Assembly: GCF_022921115.1 (NCBI RefSeq)
Contig: NZ_CP095075.1
Span: forward strand, 2,026,001 to 2,090,000
Length of the DNA stretch: 64,000 nt
Direction: 5' to 3'
Origin: Halobacillus amylolyticus
GTDB lineage: Bacteria > Bacillota > Bacilli > Bacillales > Halobacillaceae
Made by a program: the position numbers and the translations under genes. The notes beneath the pieces are model-generated. The model did no database searches and had not been told where the DNA came from. It was given only the letters and a program-made list of their open reading frames with translations. Positions within the stretch are counted from its first letter, which is position 1. Each line of letters begins with the position of its first letter. This document shows, one piece after another, positions 1-9,360 of this stretch.

Positions 1-46
1 TTAGGGCCCGGTAAATTCACAAAATTCAGTATTCTACTGGGGAGAA

Positions 47-86
47 TTGATTCTATTTTGAATCGAATTATTCGAAATTGAATCAA
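47..86. repeat. Nested inverted repeats at left edge
   Basis: TTGATTC (47-53) is mirrored by GAATCAA (80-86), with an inner dyad TCGAA-TTA-TTCGA (63-75). This could be a regulator operator or a structured 3' end of the adjacent minus-strand gene. The gene to the left lies outside the window, so the role is unknown. Confidence 0.35.
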
Positions 87-114
87 CCAAAAAGGAGGCG
101 TTGGGTACGCCTCC
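85..114 (-). terminator. Terminator of the PAS/sigma-54 activator gene
   Basis: On the minus strand a 7-bp perfect stem (GGAGGCG/CGCCTCC, loop of 7) starts directly after the stop codon at 115 and is followed by TTTTTGG, a typical rho-independent terminator. Confidence 0.85.
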
Positions 115-1554
115 TCAATCATGAACATATTCTTGACTGGATAGATGGAACCTTTTCATCTTCTTAACTAAGGTGGATTGACTTATCCCTAACGAGTCTG
201 CCGCTTTTCTCGTCGTTAGATGTTTTTTTAAAGCTATTTGGATCATATCCACTTCTAATCTATACACCTGTTCTTTTAAACTTTTGTTTTCAGAGGATTT
301 ACTACTATTGGAGGCCTTATCCTTATTGAGAATAGCCAATTCGGATGGTACGATTTCATCTTGGTCGCATGTGACTGCAACTCTCTCAATTACGTTCTCC
401 AACTCTCTAATGTTCCCTGGCCATGAGTAATTTTCTAAAACGGGAAGTACTTCTGGATGGAGGGTTTTATTCATGTCATATTTCTGATTCAAGCGTTTAA
501 GAAAATGGTTAGCCAATGAAGCAATATCTGATGTTCGTTCTCTTAGTGGAGCAATATCGATAGGAACAACATTCAGTCGATAATACAAATCTTCACGAAA
601 CTTTCCCTGTTCCACTAATTTTTCCAATCTTTGATTTGTCGCGGTTATAATTCTGATATCAAGAGGAATCTGTCGTGTCCCTCCAACTCTTTTAATCTCA
701 AGCTCCTGTAGAACTCTTAGAAGTTTCACTTGTAGTTCAAACTGAATTTCACCTATCTCATCCAGGAAGATCGTTCCTCCGTTTGCTTCCTCAAACAATC
801 CAGTCTTCCCATTATTGACCGCACCAGTAAAAGCCCCCTTCTCATAACCAAACAATTCTGATTCCAGTAAAGCAGCGGGGATCGCCGCACAATTTACTTT
901 TATATAGGCTTTTCCTTTTCTCCGGCTATGATCGTGAATAAAATCTGCGAATACTTCCTTCCCCACTCCTGACTCTCCGGTTAAAATTACCGTAGAATCA
1001 ACTTTCGCTACTTTCTTTGCGATCGATAAAGCTTTCCTTATTTCTTTGCTTCGCGTGATCATACCTTTTAAGTGTGGATTGATCTCTTCTTCCCCACTCC
1101 GTTGGCTGAACTCCTTCAATAGGTTATCCGTAAAAGCTCGAGAAGCATTCAACTCAGACTTCAAATAATTCAGATCACGTAAATCTCTAATATTCGTGAC
1201 TACGTGAGTAATCTTTCCTTCATCATCCGTAACTGGGCTCCCTGTCGCCAGCACTTCAACACCATTTACATTTTGAACAATGGTAATTGCCCTCTTTTCC
1301 TCTAACACCCGGTACGTGACTGAATCGGAGATGATCCCCTCTTTAATGGCATCTTTCAAGTCTCTATATAAAAGCTCGCTTTTTGACACTCCGGTAATGC
1401 GTGTATATGCTTCGTTCATTGTCCAGCCAACACCTGTAGCATCCGCAACAAAAATACCATCATAACTCGACTGAATGATGGAATCCAGGAGATTTAATTG
1501 CTGGGGTAATGGGCTCTTAGAAGTACTTTCTTTTGCCTGAGCTGAGTTCAGCAT
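115..1554 (-). CDS. PAS-domain sigma-54-dependent transcriptional activator
   Basis: A 479-residue enhancer-binding protein that would activate RNA polymerase carrying sigma-54 (SigL). A PAS sensor occupies about residues 20-130. The AAA+ domain, about 163-400, has the Walker A GESGVGKE, the sigma-54 contact loop GAFTGA, and the FLDEIGE Walker B. A Fis-type helix-turn-helix sits near the C-terminus (RKAADSLGISQSTL). The order PAS-AAA-HTH matches the RocR/BkdR group of Bacillaceae regulators, which usually control amino-acid or organic-acid catabolism. The usual target would be an adjacent operon, but the gene to the left is outside the window and no convincing -24/-12 promoter was found nearby. 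Start at 1554 is ATG, with GGAGGG just upstream on the minus strand. Confidence 0.9.
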   Translation of the reverse strand: MLNSAQAKESTSKSPLPQQLNLLDSIIQSSYDGIFVADATGVGWTMNEAYTRITGVSKSELLYRDLKDAIKEGIISDSVTYRVLEEKRAITIVQNVNGVEVLATGSPVTDDEGKITHVVTNIRDLRDLNYLKSELNASRAFTDNLLKEFSQRSGEEEINPHLKGMITRSKEIRKALSIAKKVAKVDSTVILTGESGVGKEVFADFIHDHSRRKGKAYIKVNCAAIPAALLESELFGYEKGAFTGAVNNGKTGLFEEANGGTIFLDEIGEIQFELQVKLLRVLQELEIKRVGGTRQIPLDIRIITATNQRLEKLVEQGKFREDLYYRLNVVPIDIAPLRERTSDIASLANHFLKRLNQKYDMNKTLHPEVLPVLENYSWPGNIRELENVIERVAVTCDQDEIVPSELAILNKDKASNSSKSSENKSLKEQVYRLEVDMIQIALKKHLTTRKAADSLGISQSTLVKKMKRFHLSSQEYVHD

Positions 1555-1855
1555 ATTTCCCCTCCATTATTAGAGTCATATCATAATTATTAGATACAGC
1601 TCTTAATATGTCAAAGTTTTCTGTCTATTACTAAAACAAAACGAATGTACCCATGGAAATGAAAATAATATTTGGTGCCCCCCCCAACTGCGGATAAAAA
1701 GATAAACCCCAAGTATTTCCACCTCAGGTCATCCATTAAATGGATGATACGCCCATTTTTACTTGCTATATACACATGTGTCCCGTAGATGAATATCTTG
1801 ATAGGGAATGTTTTTTTAAAAATAGTACACAGAATACAGGGAGGGGTTGGAAACA

Positions 1856-2227
1856 ATGCATCATGGTATGAACGCAAATATGAATGCAAATTCTATGGGG
1901 AATATGAACGTTGACCCGAAACATATGGAACATATGTTTCATCTTTGCAAACAGCATATGAATAAAAAAGTGCATATACAAACCGTTTTTGGAGATTCTT
2001 TCAAGGGTTTCATCGATCATGTGGATGGTGAGAACGTTCATTTATCGTTAGCCAACCAACATCATGAAAATAATTCAAGACAATGGGGATATGGTTATGG
2101 CCCAGGCTACGGATACGGTGGATATGGTTTCCCAGGTTATGGCTATGGGGGATATGGAGGATTCGGTGGTGGTGTTGGAAGGCTTATTCTTCCTTTGACA
2201 GCGATTGCTGCGTTATCGGTACTGTAA
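1856..2227 (+). CDS. Small His/Met- and Gly/Tyr-rich protein, possibly spore-associated
   Basis: A 123-residue protein with three parts. The N-terminus (1-35) is rich in Met, Asn and His. The middle, about 36-70, reads like a short beta-rich fold (KKVHIQTVFGDSFKGFIDHV) reminiscent of the Sm-like segment seen in some small Bacillaceae proteins. The C-terminus has repeated GYG/GGYG motifs and ends in a hydrophobic stretch. Gly/Tyr-rich tails are common in spore coat and exosporium-associated proteins, so a spore role is a guess. ATG at 1856 is preferred over the in-frame TTG at 1847 because GGGAGGGG (1839-1846) lies 9 bases before the ATG and abuts the TTG. The family was not recognised. Confidence 0.7.
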   Translation: MHHGMNANMNANSMGNMNVDPKHMEHMFHLCKQHMNKKVHIQTVFGDSFKGFIDHVDGENVHLSLANQHHENNSRQWGYGYGPGYGYGGYGFPGYGYGGYGGFGGGVGRLILPLTAIAALSVL

Positions 2228-2265
2228 CAAAGAGATTTCCTGAAAAGTTGATGTAGTAAATTGAG

Positions 2266-2290
2266 AACAGCTCCAAGTGGGGCTGTTTCT
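2266..2290 (+). terminator. Terminator after Gly/Tyr-rich gene
   Basis: Stem AACAGC (2266-2271) with GCTGTT (2282-2287), extended by CC/GG inside the loop, followed by TCTTA on the plus strand. Confidence 0.7.
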
Positions 2291-2439
2291 TATGCCTTGA
2301 TTAATACCATATTTATTCAAATAAAATGGATTACTAAATGTACCGATTGGTCAAGAAGCACAGATTAAATCATTCTGTACAATGAATATCAAAATCAAAG
2401 TTCAATTTAAATTCTAATCAAGAGATCCATGATCCATGA

Positions 2440-2477
2440 CTAGAAAGAGCCTGATTGATGAGTCAGGCTCTTTCTAG
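2440..2477. terminator. Strong hairpin between convergent genes
   Basis: A 15-bp perfect stem (2440-2454 with 2463-2477, loop of 8) lies between the end of the plus-strand Gly/Tyr gene and the end of the minus-strand yerD-like gene. It probably terminates the yerD-like transcript. The remaining bases of the 2228-2580 gap show nothing else recognisable. Confidence 0.65.
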
Positions 2478-2580
2478 GAGGTTATATACGATTTCCAGAA
2501 GGATCCATAGGGCGTTTAGAACCTAGTTCCTCACTAGTTTCCATTCGATAGGATCTTAAAAACAGACAATGTTAATCAAC

Positions 2581-4171
2581 TTACTTTTCTTGGTCAACAA
2601 TGGATTGATAAATATCATCCAGTGACCACACTCTGCCTTTTTCATCATTATAAACAACATGTTCCCGCTTAAAATGAACGGGCGAGTCTAAACCTGCTGC
2701 TGCAGCAATCCGAAATAATCCCTTCCGCATCGTAATGACATAATTCGCTGTTCGCCATTTCTTTTCACCAATAACGAGTCCTTTTTGTAATTCAGGATCA
2801 GTTGTGGCTACCCCGACTGGACAAGCATTCGATGAGCATTGGAGAGCCTGGATACAGCCTACCGTAATCATGAATCCTCGTGCTATATTAACCAGAGCAG
2901 CTCCCATTGCCAGAGCAATAGCGATTCGATCCGGCGAGACCAGCTTGCCTGAAGCTATGATTTTAACTTGATCACGAACACCGTATTTTTTAAGGTATTA
3001 TCCACTGGCAACGCAGACCTAATTGGTAAACCAACACTGTCAGCCAACTCTTGGTAGGAAGCACCTGTCCCGCCTTCCCCGCCATCGACGGTAATAAAGT
3101 CGGGGCTCTTTCCCGTATCCTTAATATATTTTGCCAATTCTTCAGCTTCATAATTAATGCCAATAACCACTTTCATTCCAACTGGTTTCCCTGAATGTAC
3201 ACGGACGCGTTCGATAAAATCAAATAATGAAGGAAAATCGCTGAATTCACGAAAACGATTCGGACTATCGATCGATTTAAATGGTTCTACCATACGAATT
3301 CTTGCAATTTCTTCTGTTACCTTTTCGGCATCAATGTGGCCGCCACGTGTTTTCGCACCTTGGCCTAATTTAACCTCAAATGCTTTCAATTCAGGAATTT
3401 CGCTTTTTTCCTTTAAGGCTTCCCAGCTAAAATTACCCTCTTTGTCCCTGACCCCAAACAAACCTGGGCCGATTTGCATGATAATATCAACACCACCCTT
3501 TAAATGGTAATCAGAAAGCCGCCTTCTCCAGTATTCATCCAATTTCCTTTCGCAAACCCAAGGCCCTCTGAAAGTGCTGTAATTGCACGGTCGCCCAGGG
3601 ACCCATAACTCATTGCCGACATACCAATTTGGCCTCTTACGATAAAAGGATCTTTTGCCTTCTCCCCTATCACTATGGCGTCTTCATCCTCAAGCAAATA
3701 AACGGGGGATTCATCCTGCTCTAACTTTTCCTTTTTCTGTGTAAATAAAGGCTCTTTTATCAGTAGGTAGCGGTCTATAGTTACTTTCGTTTCTCGGTCC
3801 ATCTTTAATTCTTCCGTCAACTTTGGAAACATTGAATTCCTAACATAATAACCCTCTTTTTCAAAATCTCTCTGTGACCCATAGCCAAAGACATCACGTT
3901 TATATTTTGACTTATTCTTAATATGTTCGTAATCATTTCGGGAAAAAGGTTTCCCTTCTCGATCATTATTAAATAGATACGAACGCATCTCTGGACCAAT
4001 TTGTTGTAAAAAGTATCTGGCCCTTCCGACTATTGGATAATTACGTAGAATTGGATGCATTTTTTGCGTACGATCAACTGAATATAAATATAATCCAGTT
4101 GCAATGAGTATTAGCAAAATGAGAGCACCCGTTACAAAGCCGATGATTGTCATGATATTAGCTACATTCAC
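2581..4171 (-). pseudogene. yerD: Glutamate-synthase-like protein YerD, broken by two frameshifts
   Basis: Three consecutive minus-strand frames together encode one protein of about 530 residues, similar to B. subtilis YerD, a membrane-anchored homologue of the FMN/Fe-S region of glutamate synthase. The start is GTG at 4171 with GGAGG upstream; one transmembrane helix occupies about residues 8-28. The first frame carries the FMN-domain start (RGQIGMSAMSYGSLG) and runs to about 3520, where loss of one base moves the reading to the next frame (LSDYHLKGGVDIIMQIGPG). A second one-base loss in an A-run near 2990 (six A where seven keep frame) moves it again to the C-terminal frame (GFMITVGCIQALQCSSNACPVG). 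All conserved blocks remain, so this is either recent inactivation or sequencing error. The enzyme activity of the family is not established. Confidence 0.85.
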
Positions 4172-4348
4172 GATCGATTCCTCCTTAATGTAATCACCCT
4201 TAGGATTTCCAAAAGAGTAAGAGGTACCCTCTGCTTTAATTTAAAAACTTGATTTCCTAAGTATTCCATTAAAAATCGACACTACTTTACGTTCTGTAAC
4301 ATATGTTGTAAGGAGTTTTACAAATCATTACTGGAGGTAGAATAATCA

Positions 4349-4693
4349 GTGTACAGATACTACTGTCAACCTTACCTCAGAACTAATCCATACCCTCAAG
4401 TAAATACCGACAATTTCCAACAATCCTTACAGGCTTATCACAAATTGTTCGAGCACGGAAAAATAGTGATTAATCGCCTTATGGCGTCCCCAGAAATGAG
4501 ACAACAGCTTATGCAAGCTGCCCAAAGAGATGACCAAGAGACAGTCGATCGTGTCATTAAATCAACCGGGATACCTGGAGTTATTGAAACATCTTACACA
4601 CCAAGCTCAGTAACCTTTACACTTTACGCAGATGCTGACAGCTTTCAAAATTGTTGTACACTAACTATGAATTTAGTTTGGGGATTATTTTAA
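4349..4693 (+). CDS. Small conserved Bacillaceae-type protein, unknown function
   Basis: A 114-residue protein starting at GTG 4349, chosen because GGAGGT (4333-4338) lies 10 bases upstream. The N-terminus is Tyr/Pro-rich (MYRYYCQPYLRTNPYP), followed by an amphipathic helical region (about 25-75). The C-terminal beta-like segment (IETSYTPSSVTFTLYADA) ends in hydrophobic residues and a CC pair. The layout resembles small sporulation or inner-coat proteins of Bacillus, but no family was recognised with confidence. It stands alone between the yerD-like gene (divergent) and an arginine-deiminase-family gene. Confidence 0.7.
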   Translation: MYRYYCQPYLRTNPYPQVNTDNFQQSLQAYHKLFEHGKIVINRLMASPEMRQQLMQAAQRDDQETVDRVIKSTGIPGVIETSYTPSSVTFTLYADADSFQNCCTLTMNLVWGLF

Positions 4694-4724
4694 AAAGCAG
4701 TCCGTCGAGTACGAACTGCTTTTT
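4692..4724 (+). terminator. Rho-independent terminator
   Basis: AAAAAGCAGT (4692-4701) pairs with ACTGCTTTTT (4715-4724). The stem overlaps the stop codon of the gene ending at 4693. Confidence 0.85.
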
Positions 4725-4941
4725 ACGTAGCTATCAAAAATGTGACGCATTAATTGCGATAATTATCCCTTTTCCAAAGCACCTATTATTTAACTTAAGG
4801 ACAAGCCGATAAATTTCTAATTTAATATTGAAGGCGATTAACATATCAAAAAGAAATACATTATCTTCCATTAAGATTAAAACCCATGCTTTTCGGGGAG
4901 CCTTTTACTATCAAAACAATAAGAATAGAGGTCATTTAAAA

Positions 4942-5934
4942 ATGAATAATACCAATCGATACCTATCGAGGAGTTTGGTCACAGAGCCCTTTCACGACAA
5001 GACTATGCTACAAGAAATATGGGGAGAAAACTGGGGAGCCTCAACTGATATAGGTCGTATAAAAAAAGTACTGATGCATCGGCCCGGCAAAGAAATTCTA
5101 AAGCTACATAGTAATGCTCAGCAAATTGAATCCGGAACAGTTTTAGACAGGAATATTAAAGGGACGACTCCGGAGGATTACCAAAATACTGACTTGCCTA
5201 ACTTAGATTTACTTCAGACTCAGCATGATCAGTTAGCACACGTATTAAGCAATGAAGGGATAGATATTGTCTACCTTAAGGGACAATCAGAGGATTGGCC
5301 AGAGAGAATCTTCACAAGAGACTTGGGTATGGTGATTCCTGGTGGTGTAATCCTTTCTCGCCTGGCCCTGTACATCCGACATGGAGAAACATTATTCGCA
5401 TCTCAAACGTTCAGCCAAGCGGGTCTACCAATGTTAGGCTGCATTCAGGGTGACGGGTTTGCAGAGGGCGGCAGCTTCTCCATGTTAGATGAATCAACAG
5501 CCATTATTGGGCGGTCAGAGCGTGTCAACCCAAGCGGCATTGAACAGATCAGGCACATTCTATCCATTCAAAATATTGAACTCATTACTGTCGATTTACC
5601 ATCGACCATCATTCATCTTGATGAGGCTTTTCTTCTACTGGATCGTCGCAAAGCTCTTATAAATAAGGCTCTTTTACCATTTTGGTTCCTAGATGAGCTG
5701 CATAAAAGAAACATTGAACTATTACATGTAGAACCTAAGGATCCGCCTCTATCGATTAACGTTCTACCAATAGCACCTGGTAAAGTTGTATGCCCTAGTT
5801 CAGGATTACAAACAAGGAAGCTGCTTGAGTCAAATGGGATAATTGTAATACCTGTAGATATCTCTGAGTTTTACAAGTTAGGCGGCGGGATTCATTGCTT
5901 AACCTTACCATTGATACGGGAACCACTGTCTTAA
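4942..5934 (+). CDS. Arginine-deiminase / dimethylarginase family amidinohydrolase
   Basis: A 330-residue hydrolase of the guanidino-group-modifying superfamily (arginine deiminase, DDAH, amidinotransferase). Visible active-site blocks are FTRDLG (Asp), GDGFAEGGSF (Glu), IIHLDEAF (His) and GGGIHCLTLP near the C-terminus, whose Cys at about residue 319 would be the nucleophile. The expected reaction is hydrolysis of a guanidino compound to citrulline or ornithine plus an amine or ammonia; the exact substrate cannot be read from sequence. ATG at 4942 with AGAGGT upstream is preferred; an in-frame TTG at 4828 would add 38 poorly folded-looking residues. No arcB, arcC or arcD neighbour is present, so it is not part of a standard arginine deiminase operon. 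Confidence 0.8.
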   Translation: MNNTNRYLSRSLVTEPFHDKTMLQEIWGENWGASTDIGRIKKVLMHRPGKEILKLHSNAQQIESGTVLDRNIKGTTPEDYQNTDLPNLDLLQTQHDQLAHVLSNEGIDIVYLKGQSEDWPERIFTRDLGMVIPGGVILSRLALYIRHGETLFASQTFSQAGLPMLGCIQGDGFAEGGSFSMLDESTAIIGRSERVNPSGIEQIRHILSIQNIELITVDLPSTIIHLDEAFLLLDRRKALINKALLPFWFLDELHKRNIELLHVEPKDPPLSINVLPIAPGKVVCPSSGLQTRKLLESNGIIVIPVDISEFYKLGGGIHCLTLPLIREPLS

Positions 5935-6032
5935 ACTCTGCTAATTAAACACCCTGTTTTATTTTTATAGGAATAAACATCTTTCACTTTAAAAATAGGA
6001 ATCGAATATGCTTTCATTCAGGAGGGAAAACA

Positions 6033-7610
6033 GTGCATGAGTTAGATTTACACCATATCTTTTCACTTATTCTCATCTTAGTTATGATGGCAGCGGGAAT
6101 TACCGCTATTGCTAAATTATTTAAACAGCCCTACCCGATTGCACTTGTTATTATTGGTGCAATCATCGGTCTGATAGACATTCCTGTGCTTGCGCCTTTA
6201 AAGGATTTTATCACTGAAGGAGAAGTATTTAACTTCGCCATCATCACATTGTTCTTGCCTGCTTTATTAGGGGAAGCCGCATTAAAGCTTCCCTTTTCAC
6301 ACTTAACCGAAAATAAAAAGCCGATTATTGCACTCGCCTTTGGTGGTACCTTTTTATCTTTTATCGTGATTGGCTTTTCTTCCATGTGGCTTTTACAGTT
6401 CTCGCTTCCAGCTGCCTTTGTTTTTGCAGCCATCATGAGCGCTACGGATCCCGTAAGTGTTTTATCCATTTTTAAAAATGTCGGCGTGAACAACAGGCTC
6501 GCAACTGTTATTGAAGGAGAAAGTTTATTTAATGATGGATTAGCTGTCGTTCTTTTTAATATATCGGCCTTTTCCTTACTCGCTTATACAGAACTTGGGG
6601 TCGTTGGCGTCGGGAATGGTGTATGGGAATTTATTAAGGTAGTAGCACTAGGTCTGATCATTGGTGGGGCCCTGGGGTACGTTGTATCGCGGGTAACTCA
6701 GTACTTTGATGATTACCCTCTGGAAATTATTTTTAGCATCATTCTTTTTTATGGTGCATTTCTACTGGCTGAAACCGTGCATGCCTCAGGGGTCATTGCT
6801 GTTGTAGTTGCAGCACTTATCTTGGGGAATTATGGTGCAAAAATTGGTATGACACCTGCGACAAAGTTAAATATCAGCAACTTTTGGGATGTCGTTACAT
6901 TACTTGCCAATTCCCTTGTATTCTTAATGGTTGGTCTTGAAATTACCCGAATTGATGTCACGGACAAATGGGGTTATATATTTTTAGCCATTCTGATCGT
7001 TCTTATCGCAAGAAGTGTTGCGGTGTACTCAAGCTTATTATTCATCAAGGATTTCCCTGACTCATGGAAGCACATTTTAAATTGGGGTGGGTTAAAAGGA
7101 TCATTATCGATTGCCCTTGTTCTCAGTCTACCCCGAGATTTTACAGGCCGTGAAGATATTTTAATTTTAGCTTTCAGCGTAGTCTTGTTTTCATTAGTCG
7201 GCCAAGGTCTTTCCATCAAACCAGTTATCACCTGGTTAGGTGTCAATAGAGAAGAAAAAGGCTTTGTAGAGTATGAGGAACTTATAGCACGTGTTTACCG
7301 ATTTAAAAATGCCATTTCAGAAATAACTAAAGTAAGGAAAAATTTGTTCATAACCGAAACGGTCACCAAAGAAATTGTAGATCAGTACGAACAGGAACTT
7401 GCTCAACTACACAAAGAAATTGATCAGCTTTTTGAAAAGCATCCTGACCTTAAAGAAAAACAGCAAATCACATTACGGAAGCATGCTTTATATGCCCAGC
7501 ATGAGGCGATTGAAAGGTTATTAAAAGAAGATATCATATCTAATGAAGTGGCTGAAAAGGAATTAAATGAGATCACAAATAAACTTGTGGAAATCGAGGA
7601 TGATGACTAA
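6033..7610 (+). CDS. CPA1-family Na+/H+ antiporter
   Basis: A 525-residue membrane protein with about 12 hydrophobic segments to residue 400, then a hydrophilic, coiled-coil-like cytoplasmic tail of roughly 120 residues rich in Glu and Lys. Diagnostic CPA1/NhaP motifs are SATDPVSVLSIF and EGESLFNDGLAVV, which carry the ion-binding acidic residues in helices 5 and 6. It would exchange cytoplasmic Na+ (or K+) for external H+, giving pH and salt tolerance. The start is GTG at 6033, fixed by GGAGGG (6021-6026) 6 bases upstream. It is monocistronic, ending in a bidirectional terminator shared with the convergent symporter gene. Ion selectivity is not deducible. Confidence 0.9.
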   Translation: MHELDLHHIFSLILILVMMAAGITAIAKLFKQPYPIALVIIGAIIGLIDIPVLAPLKDFITEGEVFNFAIITLFLPALLGEAALKLPFSHLTENKKPIIALAFGGTFLSFIVIGFSSMWLLQFSLPAAFVFAAIMSATDPVSVLSIFKNVGVNNRLATVIEGESLFNDGLAVVLFNISAFSLLAYTELGVVGVGNGVWEFIKVVALGLIIGGALGYVVSRVTQYFDDYPLEIIFSIILFYGAFLLAETVHASGVIAVVVAALILGNYGAKIGMTPATKLNISNFWDVVTLLANSLVFLMVGLEITRIDVTDKWGYIFLAILIVLIARSVAVYSSLLFIKDFPDSWKHILNWGGLKGSLSIALVLSLPRDFTGREDILILAFSVVLFSLVGQGLSIKPVITWLGVNREEKGFVEYEELIARVYRFKNAISEITKVRKNLFITETVTKEIVDQYEQELAQLHKEIDQLFEKHPDLKEKQQITLRKHALYAQHEAIERLLKEDIISNEVAEKELNEITNKLVEIEDDD

Positions 7611-7679
7611 TTTGCAGGACGCGTTTTCGTGATTTCATACCTAAAGAGGTTATGGATGTTACGTTGCCTTAAAAGAGAA

Positions 7680-7709
7680 CCCCCTTTCTCACCTAGTAGA
7701 GAAAGGGGG
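7680..7709. terminator. Bidirectional terminator between antiporter and symporter
   Basis: An 11-bp perfect stem CCCCCTTTCTC (7680-7690) with GAGAAAGGGGG (7699-7709) lies between two convergent genes. Confidence 0.85.
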
Positions 7710-7746
7710 ATTACACTATATGATTTGGAATGGCGACAGTTCATAG

Positions 7747-9261
7747 CTACTGAGCCTGTTGTTCAGCACGCATTACTTTGTCTCTCCTCACTACATACCC
7801 TGAAATAATGCTAACCGTTATCATGAGTACAAAACCAACAATAGAGCTGAAGAATAACGCTTGAAAAACATGGCTTACAATCCCAGTACCAGTTAGGAAC
7901 ATGAAGCAGCCTGATCCAAATAAGACGGATGTAATAGCTCCGATCTTATTGGCTGATTTCCAAAAGTAACCTAAACTGATAGGAGCAATAATGCCACTTA
8001 TAATTGCCGATATTCCAAACTGTGTAAGTAATGCTAACGATTCGGGACGATCAATTGACATATAAAGAGATAACAATCCAATAACGATCAGGGACATTTT
8101 CGAAACTCGCAATACTTTCCGATCCAGTTGTTTTTCGGAGAGATTTTTATTTTTATAAAGCAATGGAACCACTAACACTTTGTATAAATCGTTGCCAATG
8201 CTAGACGTAATACCCAGGTACAAGCTATCTGTAGTTGATAGTATAGCGGAAATGATCCCAGTAACCATTAGCGCTACAATAATAGTAGGAAATGCTTCCA
8301 TTATATAGGCAGGTATAGCACCATCCGCTGAAACGAGTCCCGGGGTGAGCACGCGTGCAGCTAGTCCGGCAAATACTGAAAAAACGGACAACAGAAATAG
8401 GGTTATGCCAGACGATAATGTAAAGGTGCGCAACTCTTCTTCTTTCTCAATCGTTAGCACTTTATTCATCAAATGTGGAAGCAATACAAAAGAAAATAGC
8501 AGCCACTGAATACTTAAAATAGCAAAGCCGCTATAAAATGGTCCACCGTCAGAGGTTGGTGCAACTAAACTTTTATCAATTTGACTAAGCTCTGTATGCA
8601 AATGACCTAAAACGTTCCACCCACCACCAATTGTCCATAATAAGGAAACGAATAAAAGGACAGATACCACTGACATGATAATGCCCTGAATTCCGTCACT
8701 AATGATCTGGGCAAAGGCTCCTCCTAAGCTTACATATAAAATAGTAATTCCTACACCAATTCCAATCCCCCAAATATAGGGAATACCTACAACTGTTTCA
8801 AACATTGTAGCTAGCCCGACATTCTGACCTACAATGTAATAAATATTGAACAAGATCAGTAGCGCAACGATTACTTGTAATGTTTTACTCTGGTATCGAT
8901 CCCCTAGCCACTGTGGCAGTGTAAGACTGCCACCATTCCTTTGACCTTGTCTCCAAAATTTCTTTGTGAACAATAGTAAACCAATCCATGTAACACCAAA
9001 GCACCCTAGTGCCCACCATAAAGTGGATACACCATAGGTATAGGCCCATCCAGGTACCCCTAAGAATAGGTTGGCACTTGCAAAGGAAGCTCCAAAACTG
9101 ACCCCGACAATCCAAGGTTTTACTTTTCCTTTAGCGATTGAGAAACCTTTCATCGACCGACTGTGGACGGCGCCTTTTTTTCCTAGCCAAGTAGTGAGTA
9201 CAAAATATCCAACTAACAATATACTAATGATCCACAACAACGAATTCGATTCTTCACCCAA
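7747..9261 (-). CDS. Sodium:solute symporter (SSS family)
   Basis: A 504-residue polytopic protein with about 13 transmembrane segments and SSS-family features (VGVSFGASFASANLFLG near the N-terminus, ILSTTDSLYLGITSS in the middle). It would couple Na+ entry to uptake of a small solute. It is the last gene of an operon behind a SAM-I riboswitch and an FMN monooxygenase, so the substrate is inferred to be a sulfur compound or a methionine-related metabolite. The TTG start at 9261 overlaps the end of the 34-codon gene at 9254-9358 and is preceded by AAAGGGG, suggesting translational coupling. The gene is full length. It differs clearly from the PutP-type symporter at 45103-46614. Confidence 0.88.
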   Translation of the reverse strand: MGEESNSLLWIISILLVGYFVLTTWLGKKGAVHSRSMKGFSIAKGKVKPWIVGVSFGASFASANLFLGVPGWAYTYGVSTLWWALGCFGVTWIGLLLFTKKFWRQGQRNGGSLTLPQWLGDRYQSKTLQVIVALLILFNIYYIVGQNVGLATMFETVVGIPYIWGIGIGVGITILYVSLGGAFAQIISDGIQGIIMSVVSVLLFVSLLWTIGGGWNVLGHLHTELSQIDKSLVAPTSDGGPFYSGFAILSIQWLLFSFVLLPHLMNKVLTIEKEEELRTFTLSSGITLFLLSVFSVFAGLAARVLTPGLVSADGAIPAYIMEAFPTIIVALMVTGIISAILSTTDSLYLGITSSIGNDLYKVLVVPLLYKNKNLSEKQLDRKVLRVSKMSLIVIGLLSLYMSIDRPESLALLTQFGISAIISGIIAPISLGYFWKSANKIGAITSVLFGSGCFMFLTGTGIVSHVFQALFFSSIVGFVLMITVSIISGYVVRRDKVMRAEQQAQ

Positions 9262-9358
9262 TGTTTACTTTCCCCTTTCGTTTGGGATAGACTTTATTCC
9301 AGATGCTTAATCCCAAAATCCAACAGACTGCTATACTTATCCAGTAAATAGTAAACAT
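9254..9358 (-). CDS. Tiny single-helix membrane protein upstream of the symporter
   Basis: A 34-codon gene with ATG at 9358 and AGGAGT (9366-9371) seven bases upstream, inside the end of the monooxygenase gene. The product starts MFTIYWISIAVCWILGL, one transmembrane helix, and ends in a Lys/Arg-rich tail (NKVYPKRKGKVN). Its stop (9254-9256) lies just inside the symporter gene, whose start overlaps it. Very small single-helix proteins encoded immediately before SSS transporters are known as small symporter accessory proteins; the second SSS gene here (46621-46749 before 45103-46614) has one too. It is probably a subunit or stabiliser of the transporter; this is inference from position. Confidence 0.75.
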   Translation of the reverse strand: MFTIYWISIAVCWILGLSIWNKVYPKRKGKVNIG

Positions 9359-9360
9359 AT

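Noticed and set aside
1670..1695. Possible sigma-54 promoter or phase-variable tract around the eight-C run
   Set aside because: TGG and TGC elements are not at the required 24/12 spacing, and the run lies outside any coding frame.
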